Shown: positions 51,899-61,665, counted from the stretch's first letter. The stretch is 64,000 nucleotides of DNA from Xenophilus aerolatus (GCA_029968055.1 JASCNX010000001.1:1364001-1428000), one strand, 5' to 3'. Notes: generated by a model from the letters alone, not told the origin. Program-made: numbers and translations.

Positions 51899-53083
51899 TC
51901 AGGACGGCGGCGCGCGCAGCCCCCACACCGCCCGCGCACCCGACGCGACGACGGCGCCGATGACCCAGAACACGGCGCCGATGCCGATCAGCGCGCCGAG
52001 CGAGCCGAAGAGCATGGGCATGGCGACGCTGGAGGCGTTGATGGTCATGAGCCGCAGGCCGAGGGCCTCGCCATGGCGGGTGTGGGGCGTGATCTGGTGC
52101 AGCATGCTCATCACCATCGGCTGCACCGCGCCGAGCGCGAAGCCCAGCACCACCGAGCACAGCCCCATCAGCCAGGGCGAGTCCAGCAGCGGATAGACCG
52201 AGAACACCAGGGCCGTGACGATGGTCGAGCTGAGGATCACGCTGCGTTCCGACGCGCGCGCCGCCAGCACCGGCAGCAGCACTCGCACCAGGGCCGCGGC
52301 GATGGCGAAGGCGCCCAGGATCGAGCCGATGACCGAAGCGCTCAGGCCGCGCTCGTGCCCCAGCACCGGCAGCACGAAGGCATGCACGTCCCAGCTCGAG
52401 GACTGCAGCCAGTTGACGAACAGCAGGCGGCGGAACATCGGTTCGCGCAGCAGGTCCCAGGCGCGTGTGGGCGCGGCACCCACGGCGGGCGGTGTGCGCG
52501 GGGGTTCGTCCACGCCGCGCACCAGCAGCCAGCAGGCAACCGGCAGCAGGGCCAGGACGGCGAAGCAGATCCGGAAGGACGGCAGGTCGGCCTGCGTGCC
52601 GCCCCACAGCCGGCTGCCGTGGTCGATCAGCAACCCGGCGACGAAGGGCCCGAGGAAGTTGGCACCGGCCGGCGCGATCGCCAGCCAGCTGAACACGCGC
52701 TTGAGCTGCGTCGGGTTGCCCGCCGCCCGGCCGACGTGGCGCTGGAGCGCGATGACCGTGGCGCCGGTAGCGCCGCCGGTGAGCAGCGCCGCCACGCACA
52801 TCGCCGGAAAAGCGGGGAAGGCCAGCAACAGGGCCGCACCGGCCGTCGCCGCCATCACCGACAGGGCCATCGGTCGCTTCAGCCCGTGACGGTCGGCGAA
52901 GCGGCCCGCGGGCAACGCGAGGAACACCTGCGTGAGCGCGAACAGCGCGATCAGCACCCCGACCGCCGCCGGGCTGTAGCCCTGCTGCAGCGCCAGCAGC
53001 GGCGTGGCCAGGCGAACGCCGGCCATGGTGGCGTGCAGGCAGACCTGGGCAAGGATCAGGCGCAGCAGTTCGGCACCGTTCAT
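51899..53083 (-). CDS. MFS transporter
   Basis: A 394-residue protein with twelve predicted membrane helices and the MFS loop motif GRFADRHGLKRPMALSV between helices 2 and 3. It resembles the small drug/sugar-efflux subgroup, but no substrate can be named. It is co-oriented with the hypothetical gene below and shares only a short gap with it; rmuC lies upstream in the same direction about 100 bases away. Confidence 0.88.
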   Translation of the reverse strand: MNGAELLRLILAQVCLHATMAGVRLATPLLALQQGYSPAAVGVLIALFALTQVFLALPAGRFADRHGLKRPMALSVMAATAGAALLLAFPAFPAMCVAALLTGGATGATVIALQRHVGRAAGNPTQLKRVFSWLAIAPAGANFLGPFVAGLLIDHGSRLWGGTQADLPSFRICFAVLALLPVACWLLVRGVDEPPRTPPAVGAAPTRAWDLLREPMFRRLLFVNWLQSSSWDVHAFVLPVLGHERGLSASVIGSILGAFAIAAALVRVLLPVLAARASERSVILSSTIVTALVFSVYPLLDSPWLMGLCSVVLGFALGAVQPMVMSMLHQITPHTRHGEALGLRLMTINASSVAMPMLFGSLGALIGIGAVFWVIGAVVASGARAVWGLRAPPS

Positions 53084-53180
53084 GGGTGCCTCACCGGTTC
53101 AGGCCGGATCGGACCGCAACGCAACTTGTGCTGGCGCGAGCAGCCGTGCGACCGGTCGTCGTCGATGGGCGCCGGCACCG

Positions 53181-54839
53181 TCACGGCGCCCCGTCGTCAT
53201 CGAGCGGCGCGGGCTCGGCGTCCAGCCCCGGCAGCAGCGTCTGGGACTGCGCCTCGGGCACCGCCTCGACCTTGCGCAGCGCCAGCCGCATCTGCTTGGC
53301 GCGCGTGTCGGCCTTGTCCAGCGTGTCGGAGGCCTTGGCGACCTGCTCCTTGATCTTCTCGACCCAATCGCTGAAGCGGTTGAACTCGGTCTTCACCGCG
53401 CCCAGCACCTTCCACACTTCCGAGGCTTGCTTCTCCAGCGCCAGGGTGCGAAAGCCCATCTGCAGCGAATTGAGCATGGCCAGCAGCGTCGTCGGCCCGG
53501 CCAAGGTCACGCGGTGCTGGCGCTGCACCGCGTCCATCAGGCCCGGGCGGCGCAGCACTTCGGCATACAGGCTTTCGACCGGCAGGAAGAGGATCGCGAA
53601 GTCGGTGGTGTGCGGCGCCGCGAGGTAGTTCTCGGCGATCGACCTCGCCTCGGCGCGCACGCGCGCTTCCAGCGCCTTGCCGGCCAGTTCCACCGCCGCC
53701 GCGTCGGCGCGCTCGTGCGCGTCGAGCAGCCGCTCGTAGTCGTCGCGCGGGAACTTGGCGTCGATGGGCAGCCACACCGGCGCGCCGTCGTCGCCACGGC
53801 CCGGAAAGCGCACCGCGAAGTCCACCCGCTGGCCGCTGCGGGGCTTGGTCTCGATCTGGCGCGCGTACTGCTCGGCCGTCAGCACCTGTTCGAGCAGCGC
53901 CTCGAGCTGCACCTCGCCGAACACGCCGCGGGTCTTGACGTTGGTCAGCACGCGCTGCAGGCTGCCCACGCCAACCGCCAGCGTCTGCATCTCGCCCAGG
54001 CCCTTGTGCACCTGCTCGAGGCGCTCGGCCACCTGCTTGAAGCTCTCGCCCAGGCGGGCCTCCAGCGTGCTCTGCAGCTTTTCGTCGACCACCTGGCGCA
54101 TCTCGTCGAGCTTGGTGGCGTTGCTGGCCTGCAGCTGGGCGAGCTGCTGCTCCATGGTGGCGCGCACCTCGGCGATGCGGCGGGCGTTGGTCTCGCTGAG
54201 CGCCTGCAGCTGGGTGTTGAGCGCTTCGGCCAGCGACTGGCGCAGCGTGTCGATCTGCCGCGCGAACGCATCCAGCCGCTCGGCCTGGGCCTGCATCGCA
54301 TGCGTGCCCTGCTGCACCAGCGCCGCCTGGAACGCCGCGAGCCCCTCGCCCTGCTCGCGCCGCGCGGCCTGGGTCGACAGCGTGACCTCCTCCAGCTTGC
54401 CGGCATGGGTCTGCTGCAGCTGGCCGAGCAACTGCTCGGTGGTGGTGCGGACCTCGGCCAGCCGGCGGGCGTTGGACTCGGTCAGCCCGTGCAGCTGGGT
54501 GTTGAGCGTTTCGCCCAGCGTGCCCTGCATGCGGGCGAGCTGCTGCGCGAAGGCATCGATCTGCGCGTTCTGCGTGCGCGCCGTCTCGGCCCCCTGCGCC
54601 AGCAGCGACTGCTGGAAGGTGGCCAGTTGCTGGGCGCTTTCCTGCCGCGTGGCGCGGGCCGAGTCGGCGAGTTCCTGGCGCAACGAGCGCTCGGCCTTGT
54701 CGACCGCGCCGTCGACCACCGCCGCCAGCGCTTCGCGGTCGGGCGGCGCGGGCCGGCGCAGCAGAAGCGCCAGCACGAGGATGAGGTTCAGGGCCGCCAG
54801 CGCGAGCAGCAGCCAGGTCTCCAGGGATAGAACGGGCAT
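53181..54839 (-). CDS. rmuC: DNA recombination protein RmuC
   Basis: Limits DNA inversions at repeats in Escherichia coli. The 552-residue protein has an N-terminal membrane-like helix (LETWLLLALAALNLILVLAL), a long coiled coil (about 40-265, with repeated ALNTQLQALSETNARRIAEVR-like blocks occurring twice), then the RmuC nuclease-like domain (about 280-500: VKTRGVFGEVQLEALLEQVL, LPIDAKFPRDDYERLLDAH, TDFAILFLPVESLYAEVL). The two coiled-coil blocks near residues 85-130 and 160-205 are similar, indicating internal duplication. Confidence 0.94.
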   Translation of the reverse strand: MPVLSLETWLLLALAALNLILVLALLLRRPAPPDREALAAVVDGAVDKAERSLRQELADSARATRQESAQQLATFQQSLLAQGAETARTQNAQIDAFAQQLARMQGTLGETLNTQLHGLTESNARRLAEVRTTTEQLLGQLQQTHAGKLEEVTLSTQAARREQGEGLAAFQAALVQQGTHAMQAQAERLDAFARQIDTLRQSLAEALNTQLQALSETNARRIAEVRATMEQQLAQLQASNATKLDEMRQVVDEKLQSTLEARLGESFKQVAERLEQVHKGLGEMQTLAVGVGSLQRVLTNVKTRGVFGEVQLEALLEQVLTAEQYARQIETKPRSGQRVDFAVRFPGRGDDGAPVWLPIDAKFPRDDYERLLDAHERADAAAVELAGKALEARVRAEARSIAENYLAAPHTTDFAILFLPVESLYAEVLRRPGLMDAVQRQHRVTLAGPTTLLAMLNSLQMGFRTLALEKQASEVWKVLGAVKTEFNRFSDWVEKIKEQVAKASDTLDKADTRAKQMRLALRKVEAVPEAQSQTLLPGLDAEPAPLDDDGAP

Positions 54840-54855
54840 CCGGGGGCGTCGTCGC

Positions 54856-55842
54856 TCAGTGCTTGGCCAGCACGGCCGGGTTCACGGGGGTCAAGGGCTT
54901 GCCGTTCACGAGGTAGCCCACGAGGTTGTCGACGGCCAGGTCGGCCATGGCCTTGCGCGTGGGCACGGTGGCGCTGGCGATGTGCGGCGTGAGCACGACG
55001 TTCGGCACCGTGAGCAGGTCCGGGTGCACCTTGGGCTCGCCCTCGAACACGTCCAGGCCCGCTGCGGCGATGCGCTTGTCCTTGAGGGCCGCCGCCAGCG
55101 CCGCGTCGTCGACGATGCCGCCGCGCGCGATGTTGACCAGCGTAGCGGTCGGCTTCATGAGCGCGAGTTCGGCCGCGCCGATGGTGTGGTGCGATGCCGG
55201 CGTGTAGGGCACCACGAGCACGACGTGGTCGGCCGTCTTCAGCAGTTCCTCCTTGCCCACGTAGCTCGCCTTGCATTCGGCCTCGAGCGCCGCATCGAGC
55301 CGCGAGCGGTTGTGGTAGATCACCTTCATGCCGAAGCCGTGCGCACCGCGCTTGGCAATGCCCTGCCCGATGCGGCCCATGCCGATGATGCCCAGCGTGC
55401 TGCCGTGGATGTCGCTGCCCGAAAACATGTCGTAGGCCCACTTGGTCCACTGGCCGGCGCGCAGGAAATGCTCGCTCTCGGCGATGCGGCGCGCCGTGGC
55501 CATGAGCAGCGCGAAGCCGAAGTCGGCGGTGGTTTCGGTCAGCACGTCGGGCGCGTTGGTGCCCAGCACGCCGTGCGCGGTCATGGCCTCGGTGTCGAAG
55601 TTGTTGTAGCCCACGGCCATGTTGGCGCAGATCTTCAGGTCGGGGCAGGCGTCGAGCACCTCGGCATCGATGCGCTCGCTGCCGGTGGTGAACACGCCGG
55701 CCTTGCCCTGCAGCTTGTCGATCAGCTGCGCCTTGCTCCAGACCGCGTCGGCCTGGTTGGATTCGACCTCGAAGTGCTGCGCGAGGCGGTCGATGGTTTC
55801 GGGAAAGATCGCACGGGCGACCAGGACCTTGGGCTTGCTCAT
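54856..55842 (-). CDS. D-2-hydroxyacid dehydrogenase (glyoxylate/hydroxypyruvate reductase type)
   Basis: A 328-residue D-isomer-specific 2-hydroxyacid dehydrogenase: NAD(P)-binding GIIGMGRIGQGIAKRG, catalytic Arg in NIARGGIVDDAAL, Glu in AGLDVFEGEPKV and His in VLTPHIASATVPTRKAM. Pattern fits GhrB-like glyoxylate/hydroxypyruvate reductases, though 2-ketogluconate reductase or others remain possible. Separated by 16 bases from rmuC and 12 from the antiporter gene upstream, so probably one transcript with pncB and the antiporter. Confidence 0.88.
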   Translation of the reverse strand: MSKPKVLVARAIFPETIDRLAQHFEVESNQADAVWSKAQLIDKLQGKAGVFTTGSERIDAEVLDACPDLKICANMAVGYNNFDTEAMTAHGVLGTNAPDVLTETTADFGFALLMATARRIAESEHFLRAGQWTKWAYDMFSGSDIHGSTLGIIGMGRIGQGIAKRGAHGFGMKVIYHNRSRLDAALEAECKASYVGKEELLKTADHVVLVVPYTPASHHTIGAAELALMKPTATLVNIARGGIVDDAALAAALKDKRIAAAGLDVFEGEPKVHPDLLTVPNVVLTPHIASATVPTRKAMADLAVDNLVGYLVNGKPLTPVNPAVLAKH

Positions 55843-55854
55843 TGGGGCGTGACC

Positions 55855-57315
55855 TCAGCGGAAGAAGATGAACGTGACCAGCACGAAAAGCGGCAGCAGG
55901 ATGGCACCGGACCAGGCCATGTAGCCGAAGAAGCTCGGCATCTTCACGCCGCGGTCCTCGGCGATGGCCTTGACCATCAGGTTGGGCGCGTTGCCGATGT
56001 AGCTGTTGGCGCCCATGAACACCGCGCCGGCCGAGATGGCGGCCAGGGTGCTGGCGTAGGTCGTCATGAGCGCCGCGGGGTCGCCGCCTGCCGTGTTGAA
56101 GAAGACGAGGTAGGTCGGCGCGTTGTCCAGGAACGAACTCAGGATGCCCGTCGCCCAGAAGTACATCGCCGGATCGGGCTGGCCATCGGGCCGCGTGACG
56201 GCCGCGACGATCGCGCCGAAAGGCCCGTTCACACCGGCCTTGAGCATGGCGATGACCGGCACGATGGTCAGGAAGATGCCGGCAAAGAGCTTGGCCACCT
56301 CGGCCATCGGGCCCCAGCCGAACTGGTTGTCGGCGTGCACTTGCGGCGAAGTGAGCTTGAGCGACAGCAGCGTGACGCCGATGAGGCCGGCATCGCGTAC
56401 CAGGCCGGGCAGCCCGACCGGCGTGCCGAAGACGTCGAAGCTCAGCTCGGACTTCCACACGCCGCTCAACAGCACCAGCACCACGACGACCGCCAGCAGC
56501 GCGAAGTTGGCGGCACCCTCGAAGCGGATGCCGCGCGTGTCGGGGGTCGGGTCCACGGGCAGCACGCCTTCCTTGCGGTAATAGTGGCGGTCGACGACGT
56601 AGAACAGCGCGAGCAGCACCGCCAGGCAGAACAGCGTGTCGGGCAGGATGTTCAGCAGCGTCCAGAAGAAGTCCACGCCCTTGAGGAAGCCCAGGAACAA
56701 GGGCGGATCGCCCAACGGCGTGAGCGAGCCGCCGATGTTCGACACGATGAAGATGAAGAACACCACCACGTGCGCCTTGTGCACGCGGTTGTCGTTGGCG
56801 CGCACCAGCGGGCGGATCAGCAGCATCGAGGCGCCGGTCGTGCCCATGACGCTGGCCAGTGCCGCGCCGATGCCGAGGATCGCGGTGTTCAGCCCCGGCG
56901 CTCCGTGCAGGTTGCCGCGGATGTGGATGCCGCCTGCCACCGTGAAGAGCGCCGTGAGCAGGATGATGAAGGGGATGTACTCGGCCACGAGCGCGTGCAC
57001 GAACTGCGTGCCGGCAGCGGGCAGGCCGTGGACCACCGCGAAGGGCACCAGGAAGGCCAGCGCCCAGGCCGCTGCGACCTTGCCGAAATGGTGGTGCCAG
57101 AACGACGGCGCGAGCAGCGGCATGAGCGCGATCGACAGCAGGATGCCCGCGAAAGGCACGCCCCACCACGCCGAGAGCCGCGCGCCGTCGAACTCGGCGG
57201 CATGCGCGATGGCGGGCACGAGCGCGGGCAGCAGCAGACCCGCCAGCAGCCGAAGCGCTGGCTTCATGGTGCAGGCCGGGACGGCCCCCGGCGAGGTCGG
57301 CAGCCGCATCGTCAT
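55855..57315 (-). CDS. NhaD-type sodium:proton antiporter
   Basis: A 486-residue (470 from the alternative ATG at 57267) membrane protein of the ArsB/NhaD-like ion transporter superfamily. About 12 hydrophobic segments, with conserved [37 protein letters not shown] and [20 protein letters not shown], the paired motifs of NhaD. An N-terminal signal-like helix ends AIAHA. The first ATG overlaps the pncB stop as ATGA, favouring it, while the ATG at [12 protein letters not shown] gives a neater signal peptide; ribosome-binding sites do not decide. Its link with nicotinate phosphoribosyltransferase and a hydroxyacid dehydrogenase is by position only. Confidence 0.85.
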   Translation of the reverse strand: MTMRLPTSPGAVPACTMKPALRLLAGLLLPALVPAIAHAAEFDGARLSAWWGVPFAGILLSIALMPLLAPSFWHHHFGKVAAAWALAFLVPFAVVHGLPAAGTQFVHALVAEYIPFIILLTALFTVAGGIHIRGNLHGAPGLNTAILGIGAALASVMGTTGASMLLIRPLVRANDNRVHKAHVVVFFIFIVSNIGGSLTPLGDPPLFLGFLKGVDFFWTLLNILPDTLFCLAVLLALFYVVDRHYYRKEGVLPVDPTPDTRGIRFEGAANFALLAVVVVLVLLSGVWKSELSFDVFGTPVGLPGLVRDAGLIGVTLLSLKLTSPQVHADNQFGWGPMAEVAKLFAGIFLTIVPVIAMLKAGVNGPFGAIVAAVTRPDGQPDPAMYFWATGILSSFLDNAPTYLVFFNTAGGDPAALMTTYASTLAAISAGAVFMGANSYIGNAPNLMVKAIAEDRGVKMPSFFGYMAWSGAILLPLFVLVTFIFFR

Positions 57316-58526
57316 GCGGCGGGCTGCTCGATGTCGAACACCTGGCGCAGGTAGGCCAGGTATCGCTCGTCGTCGCACATGCCCTTGCCGGGCGTGTCCG
57401 ACAGCTTGGCCACCGGCTGGTCGTTGCAGCGGACCATCTTGATCACGATCTGCAGCGGCTCGTAGCCCAGGTCGTTCGTCAGGTTCGTGCCGATGCCGAA
57501 GGCCAGCTGGCAGCGGCCGCGGAACTGCTGGTAGAGCTCGATGGTGCGCGGCACGGTGAGTCCGTCGCTGAAGATCAGCGTCTTGGTCTTCGGGTCGACC
57601 CGGTTGGCGATGTAGTGCGCGATCATGCGCTCGCCCCAGTTGAAGGGGTCGCCGCTGTCGTGGCGCGAACCGTCGAAGAGCTTGCAGAAGTACAGGTCGA
57701 AATCGCGCAGGAAGGCGCTCATGCCGTACACGTCGGACAGCGCGATACCCAGGTCGCCGCGGTATTCGCGGGCCCACATCTCGAAGCCGAAGATCTGGCT
57801 GTCGCGCAGCCGCGGCCCCAGCGCCTGGCAGGCCTGCAGGTACTCGTGCGCCATGGTGCCCAGCGGGATCAGACCCAGCTTCATGGCATAGAGGACGTTG
57901 CTGGTGCCCGCGAGTTGCGGTTGCGGCGCGGCGCTGGGCACCGGCCGCGGCGTCACGGCGCCGAGCTGGCTGCTGAGCGTGCGCAGCACCTCCTCGTGCC
58001 ATTGGGTGGAAAAGCGGCGGCGCGTGCCGTAGTCGGCGATCTTCAGGTCGGCCAGGCCGTCGGCCTGCAGCAGCGCGACCTTCTCGTCCAGCCGGCGCCG
58101 GCCTTCGGCGAAGTCGGGTCGGCGCTGGGTGTTGCGGAAGTAGACCTCGTTGACGATGGCCAGCACCGGGATCTCGAACAGGATCGTGTGCAACCACGGG
58201 CCGCGGATGCTGATGTCGAGCTCGCCGGTGTCCTTGGGCGTGATGTCGATGTACTTCTCGTTGAGCTGGAAGAGGCCAAGGAAGTCGACGAAGTCGCTCT
58301 TGATGAAGCGCATCGAGCGCAGGTAGGCGAGCTCGGGCTCCTTGAACTTCAGGGAGCACAGTGCGCGCACCTCTTCGCGGATCTCGTTGGCGAACCGGGC
58401 CAGGTCGACGCCCGGGTTGCGGCACTTAAAGCGGTACTCGACGCGCGCCCCGGGAAAGTGGTGCAGCACCACCTGCATCATCGTGAACTTGTACAGATCG
58501 GTGTCGAGAAGGCTCTGGATGATCAT
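57312..58526 (-). CDS. pncB: Nicotinate phosphoribosyltransferase
   Basis: Salvages nicotinate to nicotinate mononucleotide in NAD synthesis. The 404-residue protein begins [20 protein letters not shown], the family N-terminus, with [25 protein letters not shown] (ribose-phosphate site), [14 protein letters not shown] and [19 protein letters not shown]. Normal length. The preceding frame extends upstream, but the ATG is fixed by family alignment. It precedes the antiporter by a four-base overlap. Confidence 0.96.
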   Translation of the reverse strand: MIIQSLLDTDLYKFTMMQVVLHHFPGARVEYRFKCRNPGVDLARFANEIREEVRALCSLKFKEPELAYLRSMRFIKSDFVDFLGLFQLNEKYIDITPKDTGELDISIRGPWLHTILFEIPVLAIVNEVYFRNTQRRPDFAEGRRRLDEKVALLQADGLADLKIADYGTRRRFSTQWHEEVLRTLSSQLGAVTPRPVPSAAPQPQLAGTSNVLYAMKLGLIPLGTMAHEYLQACQALGPRLRDSQIFGFEMWAREYRGDLGIALSDVYGMSAFLRDFDLYFCKLFDGSRHDSGDPFNWGERMIAHYIANRVDPKTKTLIFSDGLTVPRTIELYQQFRGRCQLAFGIGTNLTNDLGYEPLQIVIKMVRCNDQPVAKLSDTPGKGMCDDERYLAYLRQVFDIEQPAA

Positions 58527-58573
58527 GGTGCGCGCAGGGCCGCTTGTCTCGGCGGCCGCAGGTTGCGAAGAGG

Positions 58574-58601
58574 TTGACAGTGGCGTGCGACCGATTATCA
58601 C
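58574..58601 (+). promoter_or_regulatory. Possible promoter for csbD
   Basis: TTGACA, a 16-base spacer and TATCAC lie about 130 bases upstream of csbD, within the pncB-csbD divergent region. The -10 is imperfect, and a stress-type sigma factor might also be used; no other element was clear in this region. Confidence 0.4.
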
Positions 58602-58731
58602 GGGGCCCGTCGGCCTCTGCCTACGGGGCGTCCCCGGCGAGTCCTACCGCCTGGACGAGGGGCCTGCCGGACAGTGCAGGCACGGCGGCGACGAAGACCG
58701 CCGCTCACCTGTTCAAGCAAAGGAGTTCGAC

Positions 58732-58965
58732 ATGAACAAGGACACCATCGAAGGCAACTGGAAACAGCTCAAGGGCAAGGTCAAGGAGCAATGGGGCAAG
58801 CTGACCGACGACGACTTCGACGTCATCGCCGGCAAGCGCGACCAGCTGCTCGGCCGCATCCAGGAACGCCACGGCGTCAGCAAGGACGAGGCCGAGAAGC
58901 AGGTCAAGCAGTGGGAAAGCGCCGAAGGCCGCACCCCTGCCGCCCTCTGGTTCGAAAAGTACTGA
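58732..58965 (+). CDS. CsbD-family stress protein
   Basis: A 77-residue CsbD/UPF0337 protein: MNKDTIEGNWKQLKGKVKEQ, KLTDDDFDVIAGKRDQL, then RIQERHGVSKDEAEKQV and a C-terminal aromatic tail ALWFEKY. Highly charged and helical, abundant under stress in other bacteria; function not established. AAGGAG precedes the ATG. It is followed after 64 bases by a periplasmic Cys-repeat gene in the same direction, likely cotranscribed. Confidence 0.9.
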   Translation: MNKDTIEGNWKQLKGKVKEQWGKLTDDDFDVIAGKRDQLLGRIQERHGVSKDEAEKQVKQWESAEGRTPAALWFEKY

Positions 58966-59029
58966 GAACCCGCCGGTTCCAGATCACCCCCGCTCCCATT
59001 CAAACAACCGACTCCCGGAGATTCAAATC

Positions 59030-59431
59030 ATGAAAAAGCACCTCTTGATGATGGCCATTGCCTCGACCTGCTTCATCGGCGTTCACGCCAGCGCGATGAC
59101 CAGCGACGAGTACAAGGCCGGCAAGGACAAGATCGAAGCTGACTACAAGGCCGCCAAGGCCCAGTGCGGCACGCTCAAGGACAACGCCAAGGACGTGTGC
59201 GAGAAGGAAGCCAAGGGCAAGGAAAACGTTGCCAAGGCCGAGCTGGAGCAGCAGTACAAGCCCAGCGCCTCGCACCAGCGCAAGGTGGCCGAAGAGAAGG
59301 TGAAGGCCGACTATGAAGTCGCGAAGGAAAAGTGCGACGACATGAAGGGCGACGCCAAGAACGCTTGCGTCAAGGAAGCCAAGGCCATGGAAGCCAAGGG
59401 CAAGGCCGACGTCAAAGCCATGAAGATGTAA
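59030..59431 (+). CDS. Exported Lys/Ala-rich protein with duplicated Cys-x10-Cys unit
   Basis: A 133-residue protein with a signal peptide (cleavage near HASAMTS, about residue 22) and a highly helical Lys/Ala/Glu-rich mature part. Two similar units occur: AQCGTLKDNAKDVCEKEAKG and EKCDDMKGDAKNACVKEAKA, each with Cys-x10-Cys, suggesting a helical hairpin closed by a disulfide in the periplasm. I know homologous repeats only as unnamed hypothetical proteins in Burkholderiales. Being after csbD suggests envelope stress. CGGAG precedes ATG; a UUCG-loop terminator follows. Confidence 0.75.
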   Translation: MKKHLLMMAIASTCFIGVHASAMTSDEYKAGKDKIEADYKAAKAQCGTLKDNAKDVCEKEAKGKENVAKAELEQQYKPSASHQRKVAEEKVKADYEVAKEKCDDMKGDAKNACVKEAKAMEAKGKADVKAMKM

Positions 59432-59451
59432 GGCCTGCGGCCTTCAGAAGA

Positions 59452-59476
59452 AACGGCGCCTTCGGGCGCCGTTTTT
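59452..59476 (+). terminator. Terminator with UUCG tetraloop
   Basis: ACGGCGCC and GGCGCCGT pair around TTCG, followed by TTTTT, 21 bases past the Cys-repeat gene. On the other strand it lies just after the convergent thioesterase gene, though with only a short T tract there. Confidence 0.85.
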
Positions 59477-59482
59477 CGTGGG

Positions 59483-59932
59483 TCAGCCCGGCGCGCCCAC
59501 CTTGAGGGCGTCGATCACCCGCAGCAGGGCCTCGGGCAGCGGGACCGGCCGCTGGCTGGCCCGGTCGACGTACACGTGCACGAAGTGCCCCTGCGCTGCG
59601 GCCGTGGACGCGCCTTGGGCGAACAGCCCGATCTCGTAGCGCACGCTCGAACTGCCCACATGCGCCACGCGGATGCCCGCCTCCACGGTCTGCGGAAAGG
59701 CCAGCGGGGCAAAGTAGTTGCACTGCGTCTCGACCACGAAGCCGACCGTGCTCCCGTGGTGGATGTCGAGCGCGCCCTCCTCGATCAGCAGCGCGTTCAC
59801 GGCGGTGTCGAACCAGCTGTAGTAGACGACGTTGTTCACGTGGCCGTACTGATCGTTGTCCATCCAGCGGGTGGGAATCGCCCGGAAGGCGCGGTAGCTG
59901 CTGCGGGGTTGGGGCGAGGGCCGGCTGCTCAT
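59483..59932 (-). CDS. Acyl-CoA thioesterase, 4-hydroxybenzoyl-CoA thioesterase family
   Basis: A 149-residue hotdog-fold thioesterase with Asp27 in TRWMDNDQYGHVNNVVYYSW, the 4HBT catalytic motif D-x2-GH-V-N. YbgC-like relatives hydrolyse short acyl-CoAs. The sequence has QCNYFAPLAFPQTVEAGI following. Single gene, upstream of the phasin and divergent from it. Confidence 0.88.
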   Translation of the reverse strand: MSSRPSPQPRSSYRAFRAIPTRWMDNDQYGHVNNVVYYSWFDTAVNALLIEEGALDIHHGSTVGFVVETQCNYFAPLAFPQTVEAGIRVAHVGSSSVRYEIGLFAQGASTAAAQGHFVHVYVDRASQRPVPLPEALLRVIDALKVGAPG

Positions 59933-60044
59933 GGTGGGGCGGCATTCTGCCAGCGGCCTGTATCCGGGCCTGTCGCGTCCGCCGCCACTCCCTCGAGCCG
60001 CGCGACCCCCACCACGTACCCAGTTAGGTGCGCGCGCCTAGATT

Positions 60045-60123
60045 TGCTGCATTGCAACAAAAAAGGCTTGAACTGGTGGGTGGGCACTGCCATACTTCGA
60101 TCCATGCTGCACCGCAACAAAAA
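60045..60123 (+). promoter_or_regulatory. Phasin promoter flanked by two PhaR-like sites
   Basis: -35 TTGAAC (60068-60073), 17-base spacer, -10 CATACT (60091-60096). Two matching elements TGCTGCATTGCAACAAAAA (60045) and TGCTGCACCGCAACAAAAA (60105) sit exactly 60 bases apart, one directly upstream of the -35 and one just after the start. PhaR repressors of polyhydroxybutyrate genes bind TGC-rich dyads like these (family knowledge). Confidence 0.6.
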
Positions 60124-60170
60124 GAGCAGCGACCGGATACACCCCAATCAACCACCTCTTGGAGATTCCC

Positions 60171-60722
60171 ATGGCACTCACCGCTGACCAACTGATCGCT
60201 GCCCACAAGGCCAACGTCGAAGCCCTCTTCGGCCTCACCACCAAGGCTTTCGAAGGCGTCGAGAAGATCGTCGAACTGAACGTGCAGGCCTCCAAGGCCG
60301 CCCTGAGCGAAGCCGCCGGCACCACCCAGGCGCTGCTGAGCGCCAAGGACGCGCAGGAACTGCTGAGCCTGCAAGCCAGCCTGATGCAGCCCATCGCCGA
60401 AAAGACCGCTGCCTACAGCCGCCACCTGTACGAGATCGCCCAGGGCACCACCGCCGAGTTCACCAAGGCTTTCGAAGGCAAGGCGGCCGAGGCCCAGCAA
60501 GCCTTCGTCGGCCTGGTCGACAGCGCAGCCAAGAACGCTCCCGCCGGTTCCGAAACCGCCGTGGCCATGATGAAGAGCGCCGTGGCTGCCGCCAACAACG
60601 CGTTCGAGTCGGTGCAGAAGGCCGTCAAGCAAGCCAGCGACGTCGCCGAAGCCAACTTCAACGCCGTGTCGGCCCAGGCCGTGAGCGCCGCCAAGACCGC
60701 CACCGCCAAGACCAAGCGCTGA
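60171..60722 (+). CDS. phaP: Phasin family protein
   Basis: Coats polyhydroxyalkanoate granules. The 183-residue helical protein contains [40 protein letters not shown] and a Lys/Ala-rich tail [10 protein letters not shown], typical of Burkholderiales phasins. The first ATG after TTGGAG is used. Its promoter has two PhaR-like repeats, so induction when PHA accumulates is likely. No phaC/phaA/phaB gene is nearby. Confidence 0.92.
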   Translation: MALTADQLIAAHKANVEALFGLTTKAFEGVEKIVELNVQASKAALSEAAGTTQALLSAKDAQELLSLQASLMQPIAEKTAAYSRHLYEIAQGTTAEFTKAFEGKAAEAQQAFVGLVDSAAKNAPAGSETAVAMMKSAVAAANNAFESVQKAVKQASDVAEANFNAVSAQAVSAAKTATAKTKR

Positions 60723-60819
60723 TCGCCTGCCGGGCCCGCTGCCCGGCCGCGAAGCGATCCGGGTGCTCGCCCAGGGCACCCCACAAGTTGTCTCCTTGGG
60801 TTCCTCTGGACCCAATTCA

Positions 60820-60849
60820 GGCCCCGTCATCGCGACGGGGCCTTTTTTT
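60820..60849 (+). terminator. Terminator after the phasin gene
   Basis: GGCCCCGTC and GACGGGGCC pair around ATCGC, followed by seven or more T residues, about 98 bases past the stop. Confidence 0.85.
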
Positions 60850-60906
60850 CGTGCCGGCGGCGGCCCCTATCATCGGCGCTTCCCCATTCACAGCGAGACA
60901 CACAGC

Positions 60907-61665
60907 ATGCAGATCGAGGGCAAGGTTTTCATCGTCACGGGCGGCGCTTCGGGCCTGGGTGAGGGCACGGCCCGCATGCTGGCCGAGCACGGCGGCCAGG
61001 TCGTGATCGCCGACATGCAGGCCGACAAGGGCGATGCCGTCGCGAAGGAGATCGGCGGCGTGTTCGTGAAGTGCGACGTGAGCCAGGAATCCGACGGCCA
61101 GGCCGCGGTGGCTGCCGCGCTGAAGCTGGGCAAGCTGGTCGGCCTGGTCAACTGCGCCGGCATCGCGCCGGCCGAGAAGACGGTGGGCAAGAACGGCCCG
61201 CACGCGCTGGCCGTGTTCAGCAAGACGGTCACCGTCAATCTGATCGGCAGCTTCAACATGATCCGCCTGGCCGCCGACGCCATGGCGAAGAACGAGCCCG
61301 AACCGACCGGCGAGCGTGGCGTGCTGATCAGCACCGCCTCGGTCGCGGCCTACGACGGACAGATCGGTCAGGCCGCGTACAGCGCCAGCAAGGGCGGCGT
61401 GGTGGGCATGACGCTGCCCATCGCGCGCGACCTGGCACGCAGCGGCATCCGCAACATGACCATCGCTCCCGGCATCTTCGGCACGCCGATGCTCTTCGGC
61501 ATGCCGCAGGAGGTGCAGGACGCGCTGGCCGCCAGCGTGCCCTTCCCCTCGCGCCTGGGCACACCGCAGGACTACGCCAAGCTGGCCAGGCACATCATCG
61601 AGAACGACATGCTCAACGGCGAGGTGATCCGCCTGGACGGCGCCATCCGCCTCGCACCGCGCTGA
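60907..61665 (+). CDS. 3-hydroxyacyl-CoA dehydrogenase type II (SDR family)
   Basis: A 252-residue SDR with intact motifs: cofactor site [23 protein letters not shown], Ser-Tyr-Lys in [10 protein letters not shown] and [10 protein letters not shown]-terminal [20 protein letters not shown] matches the short-chain 3-hydroxyacyl-CoA dehydrogenase (HSD17B10-like) subgroup. Probably fatty-acid or branched-chain amino-acid beta-oxidation; NAD preference suggested by the acidic IADMQADKG after beta-2. Its start follows a terminator, so it is a separate unit from the phasin. Confidence 0.88.
   Translation: MQIEGKVFIVTGGASGLGEGTARMLAEHGGQVVIADMQADKGDAVAKEIGGVFVKCDVSQESDGQAAVAAALKLGKLVGLVNCAGIAPAEKTVGKNGPHALAVFSKTVTVNLIGSFNMIRLAADAMAKNEPEPTGERGVLISTASVAAYDGQIGQAAYSASKGGVVGMTLPIARDLARSGIRNMTIAPGIFGTPMLFGMPQEVQDALAASVPFPSRLGTPQDYAKLARHIIENDMLNGEVIRLDGAIRLAPR

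Noticed and set aside
53755-57354. 1199-residue plus-strand frame across rmuC, the hydroxyacid dehydrogenase and the antiporter
   Set aside because: Antisense to three clear genes and composed of Ser/Arg/Val-rich shadow sequence; a consequence of high GC.
59452-59476. Small RNA candidate at the UUCG hairpin
   Set aside because: Simple terminator between convergent genes explains it.
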